Below are positions 1 through 8,088 of a stretch of 19,343 bases of DNA, one piece after another. Numbering within the stretch: the stretch's first letter is position 1; each line of letters opens with the position of its first letter. The stretch is from Saprospiraceae bacterium (GTDB lineage: Bacteria; Bacteroidota; Bacteroidia; Chitinophagales; Saprospiraceae), in the NCBI GenBank assembly GCA_020630895.1, contig JAHDII010000003.1, positions 1-19,343 on the forward strand. Direction: 5' to 3'. The position numbers were made by a program, and so were the translations under genes. The notes beneath the pieces were generated by a model, which made no database searches, was not told the origin of the DNA, and saw nothing but the letters and a program-made list of their open reading frames with translations.

Positions 1-417
1 TAATATAAAAGATGAAGGTCTTTTTTCTCCTTTAAATTGATACAGTATTAATATATTAGGAGGTTCATTTTGAATTGTTTTTACTGTTTCTTTATTAGAA
101 GGATAAGATGTCCATGCTCTTCCAAATTGAAATTCATTTTTTACATTCCAAAGTGTTTTATTATAATATTTTTCTGTATAAGAGTAGGTTTTATTTTTTT
201 TGAAATTAAAATAAAAATCTGTTTTTAAAAGAGAATCCATTTTTATGGAATCTTGAAAAGAATAGCCGTGTTGCCTAAAGTTGTTAATAGTTTCTACTTG
301 ATCTAATTCCCATTCTCCCTGAATTAAATCATAATATTTAGCATCTTTATCTTTTTCTAAAGAGCAAGAAATTATATTAAAACCAATAATTATTAAAATA
401 AAAAAATACTTCATCAT
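1..417 (-). CDS. Lipoprotein of unknown function, C-terminus cut by window edge
   Basis: An open minus-strand frame starts at 417 (ATG, with a second ATG directly after it at 414) and runs off the left edge without a stop, giving at least 139 residues. The N-terminus is a short hydrophobic segment ending in a lipobox (NIISC), so a diacylated, membrane-anchored product is predicted. The following part (QGEWELDQVET, then aromatic- and Lys-rich strands such as NKTYSYTEKYYNK) resembles small beta-rich lipocalin-like Bacteroidota lipoproteins, but I do not recognise a named family. The first ATG overlaps the stop codon of the thioredoxin-fold gene upstream (TAATG), which suggests translational coupling and places this gene at the end of the skp-murI operon. 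The function is unknown. Confidence 0.75.
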   Translation of the reverse strand, partial: MMKYFFILIIIGFNIISCSLEKDKDAKYYDLIQGEWELDQVETINNFRQHGYSFQDSIKMDSLLKTDFYFNFKKNKTYSYTEKYYNKTLWNVKNEFQFGRAWTSYPSNKETVKTIQNEPPNILILYQFKGEKRPSSFIL

Positions 418-1034
418 TAATTATCTATACTTTTTATTTTTTGAATGATATCTTTTTTTTGTTCTTCTAAAATAGGTCCTAAATGTTGTACTTGAATAAT
501 TCCTTTTGAATCTACAATAAAAGTAGAGGGATATGCTCTTATTCCAAAACGATGAATAATAGAATAAGCATCTGGAAGCATTCTAAAATGAAAGGGAGTT
601 GTTTTTATAAAAGAATTAATTTCTGAATCATTATTAAATGTAACGCCAACAAATTCAATATTTTTTTTATTAGAAAAATATTTTTGAATATCATTTAATA
701 CAGGAATTTCTTTTTTGCAACTAGCACAATCTACAAACCAAAAACTGTATATCACAATTTTATTTTTAGAATTAAATTCTTCATCATTAATATCATAAAA
801 TGAAATAACAGGTATTTTATCTCCTTCGTGTAACATTTTTCCATAAAACTCTTCTTCTTCTTCAAATGTATTCGGATTATCTTTGGGAATGTCAGTAACA
901 GAAGTTTCTTCTTTTTTATTTTCGATAATTAAAGGAGTGTTATTATTATTTTTGTTTATTGCTTTTTGTTGTGTTTTACAAGAAAAAAAGAGAATCATTA
1001 ATAATAAAATAATTGTTGTTTTTAAAATATTCAT
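417..1034 (-). CDS. TlpA/ResA-like thioredoxin-fold lipoprotein
   Basis: This is a 205-residue protein. Residues 1-19 form a lipoprotein signal ending in FFSC, so Cys19 is the likely lipidation site. An Asn-, Lys- and Glu-rich linker follows to about residue 65. Then comes a thioredoxin-like domain with the redox motif C-A-S-C at residues 103-106 (WFVDCASCKKEIP) and a cis-proline loop, YPSTFIVD, near residue 170. The family (TlpA, ResA, AhpC/TSA-like) exchanges disulfides in the periplasm. Here the protein is presumably tethered to a membrane and reduces or oxidises cysteines of envelope proteins, but its partner cannot be inferred. The gene begins 4 bases after the murI stop and overlaps the next gene, so it is clearly operonic. 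CASC is less usual than the CPPC or CEPC of classical TlpA/ResA. Confidence 0.85.
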   Translation of the reverse strand: MNILKTTIILLLMILFFSCKTQQKAINKNNNNTPLIIENKKEETSVTDIPKDNPNTFEEEEEFYGKMLHEGDKIPVISFYDINDEEFNSKNKIVIYSFWFVDCASCKKEIPVLNDIQKYFSNKKNIEFVGVTFNNDSEINSFIKTTPFHFRMLPDAYSIIHRFGIRAYPSTFIVDSKGIIQVQHLGPILEEQKKDIIQKIKSIDN

Positions 1035-1038
1035 TGGA

Positions 1039-1851
1039 CTATAATAATTTTTCTTTTAATGAAATTAATTCTCCATAAAAAAGACGAGTGGCTTTTTCAA
1101 AAGATTGTGTATAATCAGAAACATAAAATTGATGTTCTTTTTCTTTTTTAGGATTTAATAAATTATTTTCTTCTAAATATTTTTTTATTTGATGAGCAAC
1201 AACATCACTATTATCAAAAACTTGTATTTTTCTATGAAATAATTTTTCTATTTCTTTTCTAATTAACGGATAATGTGTGCAACATAATAACATAGCTTCA
1301 ATATCATTAAAAACATCTCTATTGATATAATGTTTAATAATGGCATGACTAATTCGATTTTCAAAAAAATCTTCTTCAATCATTGGAACTAATAATGGCG
1401 TTGCCAAAGAAATTATTTTTGTATTTTTATTTTTTTCAGTTATTTTTTTTTCATAAATTTTTGAAGCAACTGTTGCTTTAGTAGCAATTACTCCAACTTC
1501 ATTAAATGAATGTTGAATGACTTCTTCAATTAAAGGATCAATAACATTGATTATTTTAATTTGTTTATATTTTTCTTGAAGAAAATCATAAGCAGTTGCA
1601 GAAGCAGAATTACAAGCAATGACAATTAATTTGCAACCTTTTTGAATTAAAAATTGGGTTATTTTTTCGCTATATCGTTGAATAGTTTCAGGAGATTTAT
1701 CTCCATAAGGAAGGTGGGCTGTATCTCCAAAATAAATAATTTCTTCTTGAGGTAATAAATGAACAACGGCGTTGGCGACTGTTAAGCCACCAACGCCGGA
1801 GTCAAATATCCCAATAGGAGATTTATAGTGATATATTTTCTTATTGGGCAT
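1039..1851 (-). CDS. murI: Glutamate racemase
   Basis: At 270 residues this is the normal family length. Glutamate racemase interconverts L- and D-glutamate in the cytoplasm and supplies D-Glu for the peptidoglycan stem peptide. The diagnostic N-terminal motif GIFDSGVGGLT starts at about residue 14. The two catalytic cysteines of the two-base mechanism are present: Cys80 in ACNSASA and Cys191 in CCTHYPL. The motif FGDTAHLPYG (residues 41-50) is also conserved. The start ATG lies 11 bases inside the 3' end of the upstream skp gene, so the two are probably translationally coupled. Adjacency to tandem skp genes and bamA is the usual Bacteroidota arrangement. Confidence 0.96.
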   Translation of the reverse strand: MPNKKIYHYKSPIGIFDSGVGGLTVANAVVHLLPQEEIIYFGDTAHLPYGDKSPETIQRYSEKITQFLIQKGCKLIVIACNSASATAYDFLQEKYKQIKIINVIDPLIEEVIQHSFNEVGVIATKATVASKIYEKKITEKNKNTKIISLATPLLVPMIEEDFFENRISHAIIKHYINRDVFNDIEAMLLCCTHYPLIRKEIEKLFHRKIQVFDNSDVVAHQIKKYLEENNLLNPKKEKEHQFYVSDYTQSFEKATRLFYGELISLKEKLL

Positions 1852-2356
1852 TTAATTTTGCCTTTACAGCATCTGTAATATCATCTTCAGGTTTTGCATA
1901 AAGTAAAACTCCTGTACTTGTATCAAAAATATATTGATACCCTTTTTCTTCAGCTACTGCATCAATTGCTTTTTGAACTTGTTCAAGAATTGGTGCAATT
2001 AAATCTTGACGTCTTTGATTTAAATTAGCAATCATGTTTTGTTCATGCTTCATTAATTCTTGTTCTTCGGCAGCTAATTTTTTTAATTCTGCTTCTGCTT
2101 CTACTTTAGAAATAGTACCATCATTGTATCTTTTTTCTAAATCTGTTCTTTTTACTTTATAAGCATCAATCATTTTTTGAAATTGCTTTTGCTGTTGTTG
2201 TTGGTATGCTTCTAAATCAGCATCTGCCCTTTTAACAGCAGGTAATTCTAAAAGAATCAATTGAGAATTGGTGTATCCAAATTTTTGTGCTTCCGCAGAA
2301 AATGCCATACAAAAAATTAATGCAATGGCTAATGTGTATCGAATCATTTTAGTCAT
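1841..2356 (-). CDS. skp: Skp/OmpH-family periplasmic chaperone (second copy)
   Basis: This is a 171-residue OmpH-domain protein. A signal peptide covers roughly residues 1-23 (cleavage after AEA). A long, charged, Gln- and Lys-rich coiled-coil region follows (about 45-120), then a C-terminal beta segment containing YQYIFDTSTGVLLY. Skp trimers hold unfolded outer-membrane proteins in the periplasm on their way to the BAM complex. The start could be Met1 or Met4. GGAAG lies about 7 bases upstream of the first ATG, an SD-like element uncommon in this phylum, which favours Met1. It is 35 bases downstream of a paralogue and overlaps murI by 11 bases. The tandem pair is usual in Bacteroidota, and each copy may have different client proteins. 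Confidence 0.92.
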   Translation of the reverse strand: MTKMIRYTLAIALIFCMAFSAEAQKFGYTNSQLILLELPAVKRADADLEAYQQQQQKQFQKMIDAYKVKRTDLEKRYNDGTISKVEAEAELKKLAAEEQELMKHEQNMIANLNQRRQDLIAPILEQVQKAIDAVAEEKGYQYIFDTSTGVLLYAKPEDDITDAVKAKLNAQ

Positions 2357-2391
2357 GTTCTTCCAGTTTAAATTATTATTCTCTTTAAAAT

Positions 2392-2898
2392 TTAATTTAA
2401 TGATTTTAAAATATCAGATGTTTTATCATATTTAGGATTAGTGAAAAGTAATCCTGCACTACTTCCTTTATCAAAAATAAAATCATATCCTCTTTGTTCA
2501 GCATATCGTTCTATGGCTTGATATACTTTATCTTGGATAGGTTTTACTAATTCTTGTCTTTTTTTGAATAATGCTCCATTAGGCCCAAATTTTGTTTTTT
2601 GAAACTCACGCATTTCTTTTTCTTTCTTCAAAATTTCATCTTCACGTTCACGCTTTGCTTCATCACTTAATAAGACCATTTCAGATTGAAATTTATTATA
2701 AAGCCCTCTAATTTCGTCTCTTTGTTGGTCAATTTGTTGTTTCCACTGAGCAGCAACTTTATCTAATTCTGTTTGAGCATTTTTATACTCTTCTAAACTT
2801 TCAAGAATTTGAACTACATCAACACAAGCAATTCTTTGTGCTTGAATTGTTGTTGTGGCAAGTCCTAAAAATGCAAATATGATTACAAATTGTTTCAT
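2392..2898 (-). CDS. skp: Skp/OmpH-family periplasmic chaperone (first copy)
   Basis: This is a 168-residue OmpH-domain protein with a signal peptide (residues 1-20, ending IQA-Q). Then come the first strand RIACVDVVQILESL and a long charged coiled coil rich in Glu, Lys and Gln (about 40-120). The C-terminal segment YDFIFDKGSSAGLLF parallels YQYIFDTSTGVLLY in the neighbouring copy, so the two are paralogues. The predicted role is to hold unfolded outer-membrane proteins for BamA, whose gene lies 237 bases upstream. A candidate TAnnTTTG promoter sits in that gap, so this gene may head a skp-skp-murI-thioredoxin-lipoprotein transcript in addition to read-through from bamA. Confidence 0.92.
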   Translation of the reverse strand: MKQFVIIFAFLGLATTTIQAQRIACVDVVQILESLEEYKNAQTELDKVAAQWKQQIDQQRDEIRGLYNKFQSEMVLLSDEAKREREDEILKKEKEMREFQKTKFGPNGALFKKRQELVKPIQDKVYQAIERYAEQRGYDFIFDKGSSAGLLFTNPKYDKTSDILKSLN

Positions 2899-2951
2899 TA
2901 TGTTAAAATATTTTTACAAAAAATTATATTCTACAAATCAATATTTAAACC

Positions 2952-2959
2952 CAAAATTA
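2952..2959 (-). promoter_or_regulatory. Candidate Bacteroidota -7 promoter element for skp-skp-murI
   Basis: The minus strand reads TAATTTTG, matching the Bacteroidota sigma consensus TAnnTTTG, 53 bases upstream of the skp start. The nearest upstream TTTG (2986-2989) is 26 bases away, longer than the usual -33 spacing, so the match is only moderate in this AT-rich DNA. Confidence 0.3.
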
Positions 2960-3135
2960 AGGTTTTCTAGATTCCTTTTTTGAATCAAATTCTTAACAAA
3001 CGAATCAAAAAAAGATTTTTTATTAATTTATTTAAGATGATTCTTCCTATTTCATTGATAATCAATGCATAGTTAAACTTGAAGTTTTCAATGTCTTTTC
3101 ATTTTTTAACCTCATTTTAACTACCTTAAATTTGA

Positions 3136-5676
3136 TTATTCAGGTTCAAAACCTAATATGATACTAAATTTACCATATTCAGACCATTTAGATCCTCTAG
3201 GAACTGTTTCGTCTTTATCGAATCCTAGACCATAATCAAATCCTAACATACCAAACATTGGCAAGAAAATTCTAACTCCTACACCTGCTGAACGTCTTAA
3301 ATCAAAAGGATTATAATCTTTTATACTATTCCATGCATTTCCACCTTCAAAGAAAGAAAGGACATAAATAGTAGCACTTGGATTTAATGATATTGGGTAA
3401 CGAAGTTCTACAGTTAATTTATTAAATACAGAAGCTCCTCCAGCATTATTGGCTTCAAGGTCACTCACTTCATAACCTCTAAGCGCTAAAATATCTCTTC
3501 CTGCAATACCTACAAATTGGTTCGAAATACCATCTCCTCCTAATTCAAATCTTTCAAAAGGAGTCAATCCTATTTTACTATTATATGAACCTAATAATCC
3601 AAATTTACCTCCTAGTTTCAATGTTAATTTTCCTACAACTTTAGAATACCATTCTACATCTAAACGCCATTTATGATATTCCAACCATCTAAGATTTTTT
3701 TGAGCCCATTCTTGTCTTGCTACATCACTATCAAGAGCATCGTAATCTTCAACATTACGGAAAAGAGAATAAGGCAATGTAAATGATGCAGATAAAGATA
3801 CTTTTGAACCTGATGTAGGGAATAAAGGTTGATTGATTGAGTTTCTTGAAATGGTTTGTTTTAATGCAAAGTTGTTATATCTTCCATCTAATACTAAAGT
3901 ACCATCTCTAAGAGTAAATCCTCCTCTTACCCAATTTTTAAGTTTATAACTTTGTAAACTCAATGATGTTGAAGATACAAAATAATCATCTGGTACTTTA
4001 AGACGTGTTCCTAAGCCCGCAGAAGCACCTATAATACTTAAACTTTGGAAGGTTGATAAATCTCTATTACCTCCATTTGTTAGTAAAGAATAGAATAAAC
4101 CTGTTGTAAAAGAATTAGGTTTTTTACCTCCTAACCAAGGCTCTGTAAATGAAAAATTATACGATTGATAAAAACGACCATTCGTTTGAGCTCTAATTGA
4201 TAATTTTTGTCCATCACCTTGAGGTAAAGGAGACCAAGATTCTTTTTTAAATATGTTTCTTAATGAAAAATTATTGAAGGTAACTCCTAATGTTCCTATC
4301 ACTCCTCTTCCTCTTCCTCCCCAACCAGCAGAAAGTTCTAATTGGTCAGATGATTTTTCTTCTACAGTATATTCTATATCTACGGTTCCTCTTTGTAAAT
4401 TAGGTATTGGATTTACTCCTAATGCTTCAGGATTAAAATATCCTAAATTAATAATTTCTCTTTGAGAACGAATAATATCTGAACGGCTGAATTTTTTGCC
4501 AGGTAAGGTTCTTAATTCTCTTCGAATGACATGTTCATTCGTTCTTGTATTTCCTTTGATAATTATTTTATCAATAATAGCTTGAGGACCTTCAAAAATT
4601 CTAATTTCTAAATCTAAAGAATCATTATCTATCGCTTTTTCAACGGCATCTACATTAAAAAATAAATAGCCATTATCCATGTATAAAGAACTAATATCTC
4701 TACCATCTTGGCTAAAAGATAATCGAGTATCTAATAATTCTTGATTAAAAGGCTCTCCTTTTTCTATTCCTAAAATTTGAGCTAATTGTTCACTAGAATA
4801 AATAGAATTTCCTTTAAATGTAATATCTCTAAAATAATATTGTTTTCCTTCAGCAAGATCAATTCTAATCATGATATCTCCTCCTTCACCATCTCTCCAA
4901 ATACTATCTCCTACAACTGCGGCATCTTTATACCCTAAATTATTATAATGAGCAACAATACTTCTTTTGTCATTCTCATATTCTTTTTCAATTAATTTAG
5001 ACCCTGCAAAGATTCTTAATCTTCGCTTGGTTTCTTTCATTAATTTACGAAGCTTAAAAGGTTTTACATGTTCATTTCCTGTAAAAAGGATGTGCTTAAT
5101 TTTAATTTTCTTACCTCTTTTTGCTCTTAATTCTAATTTAATTCCATTATCTAAATTATCATCGGGTAGTTCTTTAACTTCTGCTTCAACATCTAAATAT
5201 CCCTTATTAATATAATATCCTTCAATAGCATTTTTAACGTTTTGCTTCGCATCATCAGTAACAATTCCACCTTTTAAAAGATATTTTTGAACTTCTCCTT
5301 TTAAATCATCTACTTGTCCTTTTTTAATATCGAAAAAGTCATATCTCGTTAATCTAGCACGTTCTTTGACTACAATTCTAAGGATGACTACATCTCCAAT
5401 AGCTTGATCCATTTTTATTTGAACATCTTCAAATAATTGTAATTCCCAAAGTTCTTTGATAGCACGTTGAACATCATTTCCTGGAATACGAATTTTATCG
5501 CCTACTCTAAATCCAGAAACAGCAATAATAGAATTTTCATCACTAAATACTGCTCCCGAAACTGTTACATTTCCAATCTCATATTCTTGAACATTTCCTA
5601 AGCCTGGTTGAGCTGTTGCTAAATATGGTAATAAATTAAGTCCTACGAAAAGACATAATACATAAATAATTCTCAT
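3136..5676 (-). CDS. bamA: Outer-membrane protein assembly factor BamA
   Basis: This 846-residue protein is the central component of the BAM complex, which folds and inserts beta-barrel proteins into the outer membrane. A signal peptide covers residues 1-22 (ending ATA-Q). Five POTRA domains follow at roughly 31-105, 106-190, 191-285, 286-368 and 369-445. Recurring POTRA signatures are visible, such as ITFKGNSIYSSEQL and IIIKGNTRTNEHVIRREL. From about residue 450 the sequence is a bacterial surface antigen-type 16-stranded barrel, with the conserved loop-6-like region LRGYE and ending FSIILGFEPE. The last strand motif is followed by an extra Glu-Pro-Glu instead of ending on an aromatic residue, which is slightly atypical. 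It lies between uppS and the skp pair, its usual place in this phylum. Confidence 0.96.
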   Translation of the reverse strand: MRIIYVLCLFVGLNLLPYLATAQPGLGNVQEYEIGNVTVSGAVFSDENSIIAVSGFRVGDKIRIPGNDVQRAIKELWELQLFEDVQIKMDQAIGDVVILRIVVKERARLTRYDFFDIKKGQVDDLKGEVQKYLLKGGIVTDDAKQNVKNAIEGYYINKGYLDVEAEVKELPDDNLDNGIKLELRAKRGKKIKIKHILFTGNEHVKPFKLRKLMKETKRRLRIFAGSKLIEKEYENDKRSIVAHYNNLGYKDAAVVGDSIWRDGEGGDIMIRIDLAEGKQYYFRDITFKGNSIYSSEQLAQILGIEKGEPFNQELLDTRLSFSQDGRDISSLYMDNGYLFFNVDAVEKAIDNDSLDLEIRIFEGPQAIIDKIIIKGNTRTNEHVIRRELRTLPGKKFSRSDIIRSQREIINLGYFNPEALGVNPIPNLQRGTVDIEYTVEEKSSDQLELSAGWGGRGRGVIGTLGVTFNNFSLRNIFKKESWSPLPQGDGQKLSIRAQTNGRFYQSYNFSFTEPWLGGKKPNSFTTGLFYSLLTNGGNRDLSTFQSLSIIGASAGLGTRLKVPDDYFVSSTSLSLQSYKLKNWVRGGFTLRDGTLVLDGRYNNFALKQTISRNSINQPLFPTSGSKVSLSASFTLPYSLFRNVEDYDALDSDVARQEWAQKNLRWLEYHKWRLDVEWYSKVVGKLTLKLGGKFGLLGSYNSKIGLTPFERFELGGDGISNQFVGIAGRDILALRGYEVSDLEANNAGGASVFNKLTVELRYPISLNPSATIYVLSFFEGGNAWNSIKDYNPFDLRRSAGVGVRIFLPMFGMLGFDYGLGFDKDETVPRGSKWSEYGKFSIILGFEPE

Positions 5677-5693
5677 GCAAGTCGTTATTTTTT

Positions 5694-5721
5694 GCTATAA
5701 TATATTTTTAATTATTATAGC
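5694..5721 (-). promoter_or_regulatory. AT-rich hairpin in the bamA leader
   Basis: GCTATAATA (5694-5702) and TATTATAGC (5713-5721) form a perfect 9-bp inverted repeat with a 10-base loop, ending 18 bases upstream of the bamA ATG. In the transcript it would sit next to the translation start. A regulatory role is inference. AT-rich inverted repeats also arise by chance in this genome. Confidence 0.3.
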
Positions 5722-5830
5722 TTTACTTGATTTAAATCCTTTTAAGTAAGTCTTCAAAAAAATTAATAACAAAAAACTTGTTCTCAATTATTTTGAACGA
5801 ATCACTTGAGGATTTTTAAAATTTTATTAT

Positions 5831-5861
5831 AAAAAAGGATAGGCTATTCATTAATACGCCT
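5831..5861 (-). terminator. Probable terminator downstream of uppS
   Basis: On the minus strand AGGC-g-TATT, loop AATG, then AATA-GCCT form an 8-bp stem with one bulged G. After ATCC, six T residues follow (the A run at 5831-5836). It lies 22 bases after the uppS stop. It would limit but not necessarily abolish read-through into bamA, for which I found no clear promoter motif. Confidence 0.45.
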
Positions 5862-5882
5862 TTTCTTTTGTTTTTGCTGCTT

Positions 5883-6638
5883 TTATTTTTTAGAATTTAT
5901 GATTTGTTCACTTGTTTTACCAAATCGTCTTTCTCTATTTTGAAAATCAATGATGGTTTGGTATAAATGTTCTCTTCTAAATTCTGGCCAATATATAGGT
6001 AAAAAAGTTAATTCAGAATAAGCAATTTGCCATAACAAGAAATTACTAATTCGTTGTTCTCCACTTGTTCTAATTAATAATTCAGGGTCAGGCATTCCAT
6101 TAGTACTCAAAGCTTGTGCAAAGGTTGCTTCTGTTATTGAATTAGGCTCGATTTTTCCATCTTTTGATTGCTGTGCAATAGATTTTACTGCTTCAATAAT
6201 TTCCCATTTAGCACTATAATTTAATGCTAGAACTAAAGTCATTCTAGTATTATGTTTAGTACTTTCAATTCCTTCTTGTAATGCTTTATAACTTTTAGAA
6301 GGCAATTGACTTAAATCTCCAATTGCTTGAAGTTTAATATTATTTTTATTCATGGTTTCAATTTCCTTTCGGATAGTTTGAACCAACAAAGTCATTAAAG
6401 CATTGACTTCCGCTTTAGGTCGCCCCCAATTTTCTGTAGAGAAGGCATATAGTGTCATATATTTTACACCTAATTCTGCTGCTGCTTCAGTTGCTTCACG
6501 AACGGCCTTAACTCCATTACGATGTCCAAAAACACGAGGTTGCCCATGTTTTTTAGCCCAACGCCCATTACCATCCATAATGATAGCAATGTGTTGAGGT
6601 AATTTTTCTACATCAATAAGAGATTTTAAATCTTTCAT
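5883..6638 (-). CDS. uppS: Isoprenyl transferase (undecaprenyl diphosphate synthase)
   Basis: At 251 residues this is the typical length of the cis-prenyltransferase (UppS/IspU) family. The enzyme condenses isopentenyl diphosphates onto farnesyl diphosphate to make C55 undecaprenyl diphosphate, the lipid carrier for peptidoglycan and surface polysaccharides. The signature IAIIMDGNGRWAKK holds the catalytic, Mg-binding Asp22. Substrate-binding segments YAFSTENWGRP and LLIRTSGEQRISNFLLWQ, and the ending WPEF, are all present. The start ATG is 29 bases downstream of a good TAAATTTG promoter element. Neighbouring bamA and skp genes place it in an envelope biogenesis cluster. Confidence 0.96.
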   Translation of the reverse strand: MKDLKSLIDVEKLPQHIAIIMDGNGRWAKKHGQPRVFGHRNGVKAVREATEAAAELGVKYMTLYAFSTENWGRPKAEVNALMTLLVQTIRKEIETMNKNNIKLQAIGDLSQLPSKSYKALQEGIESTKHNTRMTLVLALNYSAKWEIIEAVKSIAQQSKDGKIEPNSITEATFAQALSTNGMPDPELLIRTSGEQRISNFLLWQIAYSELTFLPIYWPEFRREHLYQTIIDFQNRERRFGKTSEQIINSKK

Positions 6639-6673
6639 TTAAGTAATTATTCAAAGATTTTGCAAAAGCGTTG

Positions 6674-6681
6674 CAAATTTA
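6674..6681 (-). promoter_or_regulatory. Candidate Bacteroidota -7 promoter element for uppS
   Basis: The minus strand reads TAAATTTGCAA, matching TAnnTTTG with the frequent CA extension, 36 bases upstream of the uppS ATG, giving a predicted 5' leader of about 30 bases. No clear TTTG is seen at -33. It follows the ald terminator, which is consistent with independent transcription of uppS. Confidence 0.45.
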
Positions 6682-6776
6682 GTAAAAAGCATTGAGTAAA
6701 AGGTAGCCTTTTCATTTGATAACATACCTTTAAGAAAAGATTTTTAATGAAATGTCTTTTTTACCTCTTTAAAACG

Positions 6777-6801
6777 AAAAAAAAGTAAGAATTATCCTTA
6801 C
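6777..6801 (-). terminator. Intrinsic terminator of ald
   Basis: On the minus strand GTAAGGA, loop TAA, then TTCTTAC form a 7-bp stem (one G-T wobble) directly followed by eight T residues (plus-strand A run 6777-6784). The stem overlaps the ald stop codon. The short stem with a strong T tract is canonical in arrangement. Confidence 0.55.
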
Positions 6802-8024
6802 AAATTAGATGTTAACAATAAATCAAGGTTGGTTGTCTTAATTTGAAACTTCTCTCCTAAATATTCATTAGTTAGGCATCCTTTATATGTATAAACCCCA
6901 TGTTGTAAGCCTAAATTATCATAAATTAATCTTTCAATACTTCCAGTATGTTCTGCTTTTAAAAGGATAGGAGTTAAGATATTACTTACGGCTAAAGAGG
7001 CTGTTTGAGAAATTTTAGAAGCAATATTTGGAACACAATAATGTATAACGCCATATTCTCTAAAAGTAGGATTATCATGAGTTGTAACTCTTGATGTGGC
7101 AAAACATCCTCCTTGGTCAATACTTACATCAATAATTACAGCACCTGCTTTCATTTTAGCCACCATATCTTCACTCACTACAACAGGTGCTCTTCCTGTA
7201 GAAGAATGTATCGCACCAATGGCAACATCTGCATCTTTAAGTTCTTTTTCTAGGATTGCAGAATTAATAGAACAAGTATATAATCTACGTCCTAAAAGAT
7301 GTTGCAATCTCATCATTTTATGAATATTATTATCAAATATTCTAACATCTGCTCCTAAACCTAAAGCGGTACGAGTAGCATATTCGGCTACAACTCCTGC
7401 TCCTAAAATCACAACTTTACACGGAGGTACTCCTGTTATTCCTCCCAATAATATTCCTTGACCTTTGCTTGTATTTGTTAATAATTCTGCCGCAGTAAGC
7501 ATAGCACTTAAGCCTGCCATTTCACTAATAATTCTAACAAAAGGAAAAGATCCTACATTATCTTTGATATATTCCCAAGCTAGAGCAATGACTCTTTTTT
7601 GTTTGAGTTTCATGAGATAATCAGGAGTAATCGTAGGAAGATGTATAGGGCTAATAATAATTTGATTGGGCTTAAAATATTCTATTTCTTCTAATGAAGG
7701 AGGAGCTACTTTAATAATGACATCTGCTTCAAATACTTTTTCTGGACTATAAGCTATATCAGCTCCTGCTTCAGAATATTCTTGATCTGCATAATTAGAT
7801 TTTTCTCCTGCTCCTTTTTCTATAATAATTCTATGGCCATGCCCTACTAGAACTGCTACTGAAGAAGGAACTAAGGCTATTCTATTTTCTTGAAAAGAAG
7901 TTTCCTTAGGAATACCAATGTATAATTTCTTTTTTTTCCTCATCACTGCAAGCACTTCTTCTTGTGGTTGCAATTGACTTTCAGTAAAAATACTGGAATA
8001 ATTCGTATATTTTTTTTCTCCCAT
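6798..8024 (-). CDS. ald: Alanine dehydrogenase
   Basis: This 408-residue protein belongs to the AlaDH/PNT family and should catalyse reversible NAD-dependent oxidative deamination of L-alanine to pyruvate and ammonia in the cytoplasm. The catalytic N-terminal domain begins with IGIPKETSFQENRIAL, preceded by about 33 extra residues that resemble the extensions seen in Bacteroidota homologues. The Rossmann NAD-binding stretch is VVILGAGVVAEYATR followed by acidic FDN. Conserved segments IIDVSIDQGGCF and HYCVPNIAS come next. No hydrophobic pntA/pntB-type membrane part is present, so a transhydrogenase subunit is unlikely. It lies 64 bases after tsaE, with a perfect inverted repeat in between, and has its own terminator. 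From memory, tsaE-ald adjacency is common in this phylum. Confidence 0.93.
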   Translation of the reverse strand: MGEKKYTNYSSIFTESQLQPQEEVLAVMRKKKKLYIGIPKETSFQENRIALVPSSVAVLVGHGHRIIIEKGAGEKSNYADQEYSEAGADIAYSPEKVFEADVIIKVAPPSLEEIEYFKPNQIIISPIHLPTITPDYLMKLKQKRVIALAWEYIKDNVGSFPFVRIISEMAGLSAMLTAAELLTNTSKGQGILLGGITGVPPCKVVILGAGVVAEYATRTALGLGADVRIFDNNIHKMMRLQHLLGRRLYTCSINSAILEKELKDADVAIGAIHSSTGRAPVVVSEDMVAKMKAGAVIIDVSIDQGGCFATSRVTTHDNPTFREYGVIHYCVPNIASKISQTASLAVSNILTPILLKAEHTGSIERLIYDNLGLQHGVYTYKGCLTNEYLGEKFQIKTTNLDLLLTSNL

Positions 8025-8049
8025 TATATTTAAGGTTCCTAAAGCAAAC

Positions 8050-8073
8050 AGACTTTATTTTGAAATAAAGTCT
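8050..8073 (-). repeat. Perfect 11-bp inverted repeat between tsaE and ald
   Basis: AGACTTTATTT (8050-8060) and AAATAAAGTCT (8063-8073) are exact reverse complements separated by two bases. It lies just after tsaE and before ald. No clean T run follows on the minus strand (GTTTGCTTT), so it is a poor terminator. The tip AGACTTTAT is identical to the tips of the large palindrome at 8584-8747 on the other side of tsaE. Confidence 0.6.
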
Positions 8074-8088
8074 AGTAATTGGGTTGTC

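Noticed and set aside
2972..3020. Inverted repeat CTTTTTTGA / TCAAAAAAAG in the bamA-skp gap
   Set aside because: The stem is nearly all A-T with an extra base on one side and a loop of about 20 bases, which is expected by chance here. It is not convincing as the bamA terminator.
4253..5215. Open plus-strand frames opposite bamA
   Set aside because: They lie entirely antisense to a confident essential gene, have no recognisable domain, and are low-complexity shadows of bamA codons.
6695..6760. AAAGGTA / TACCTTT and CATT / AATG inverted pairs upstream of uppS
   Set aside because: Short, mutually overlapping and AT-rich, with no link to the promoter element.
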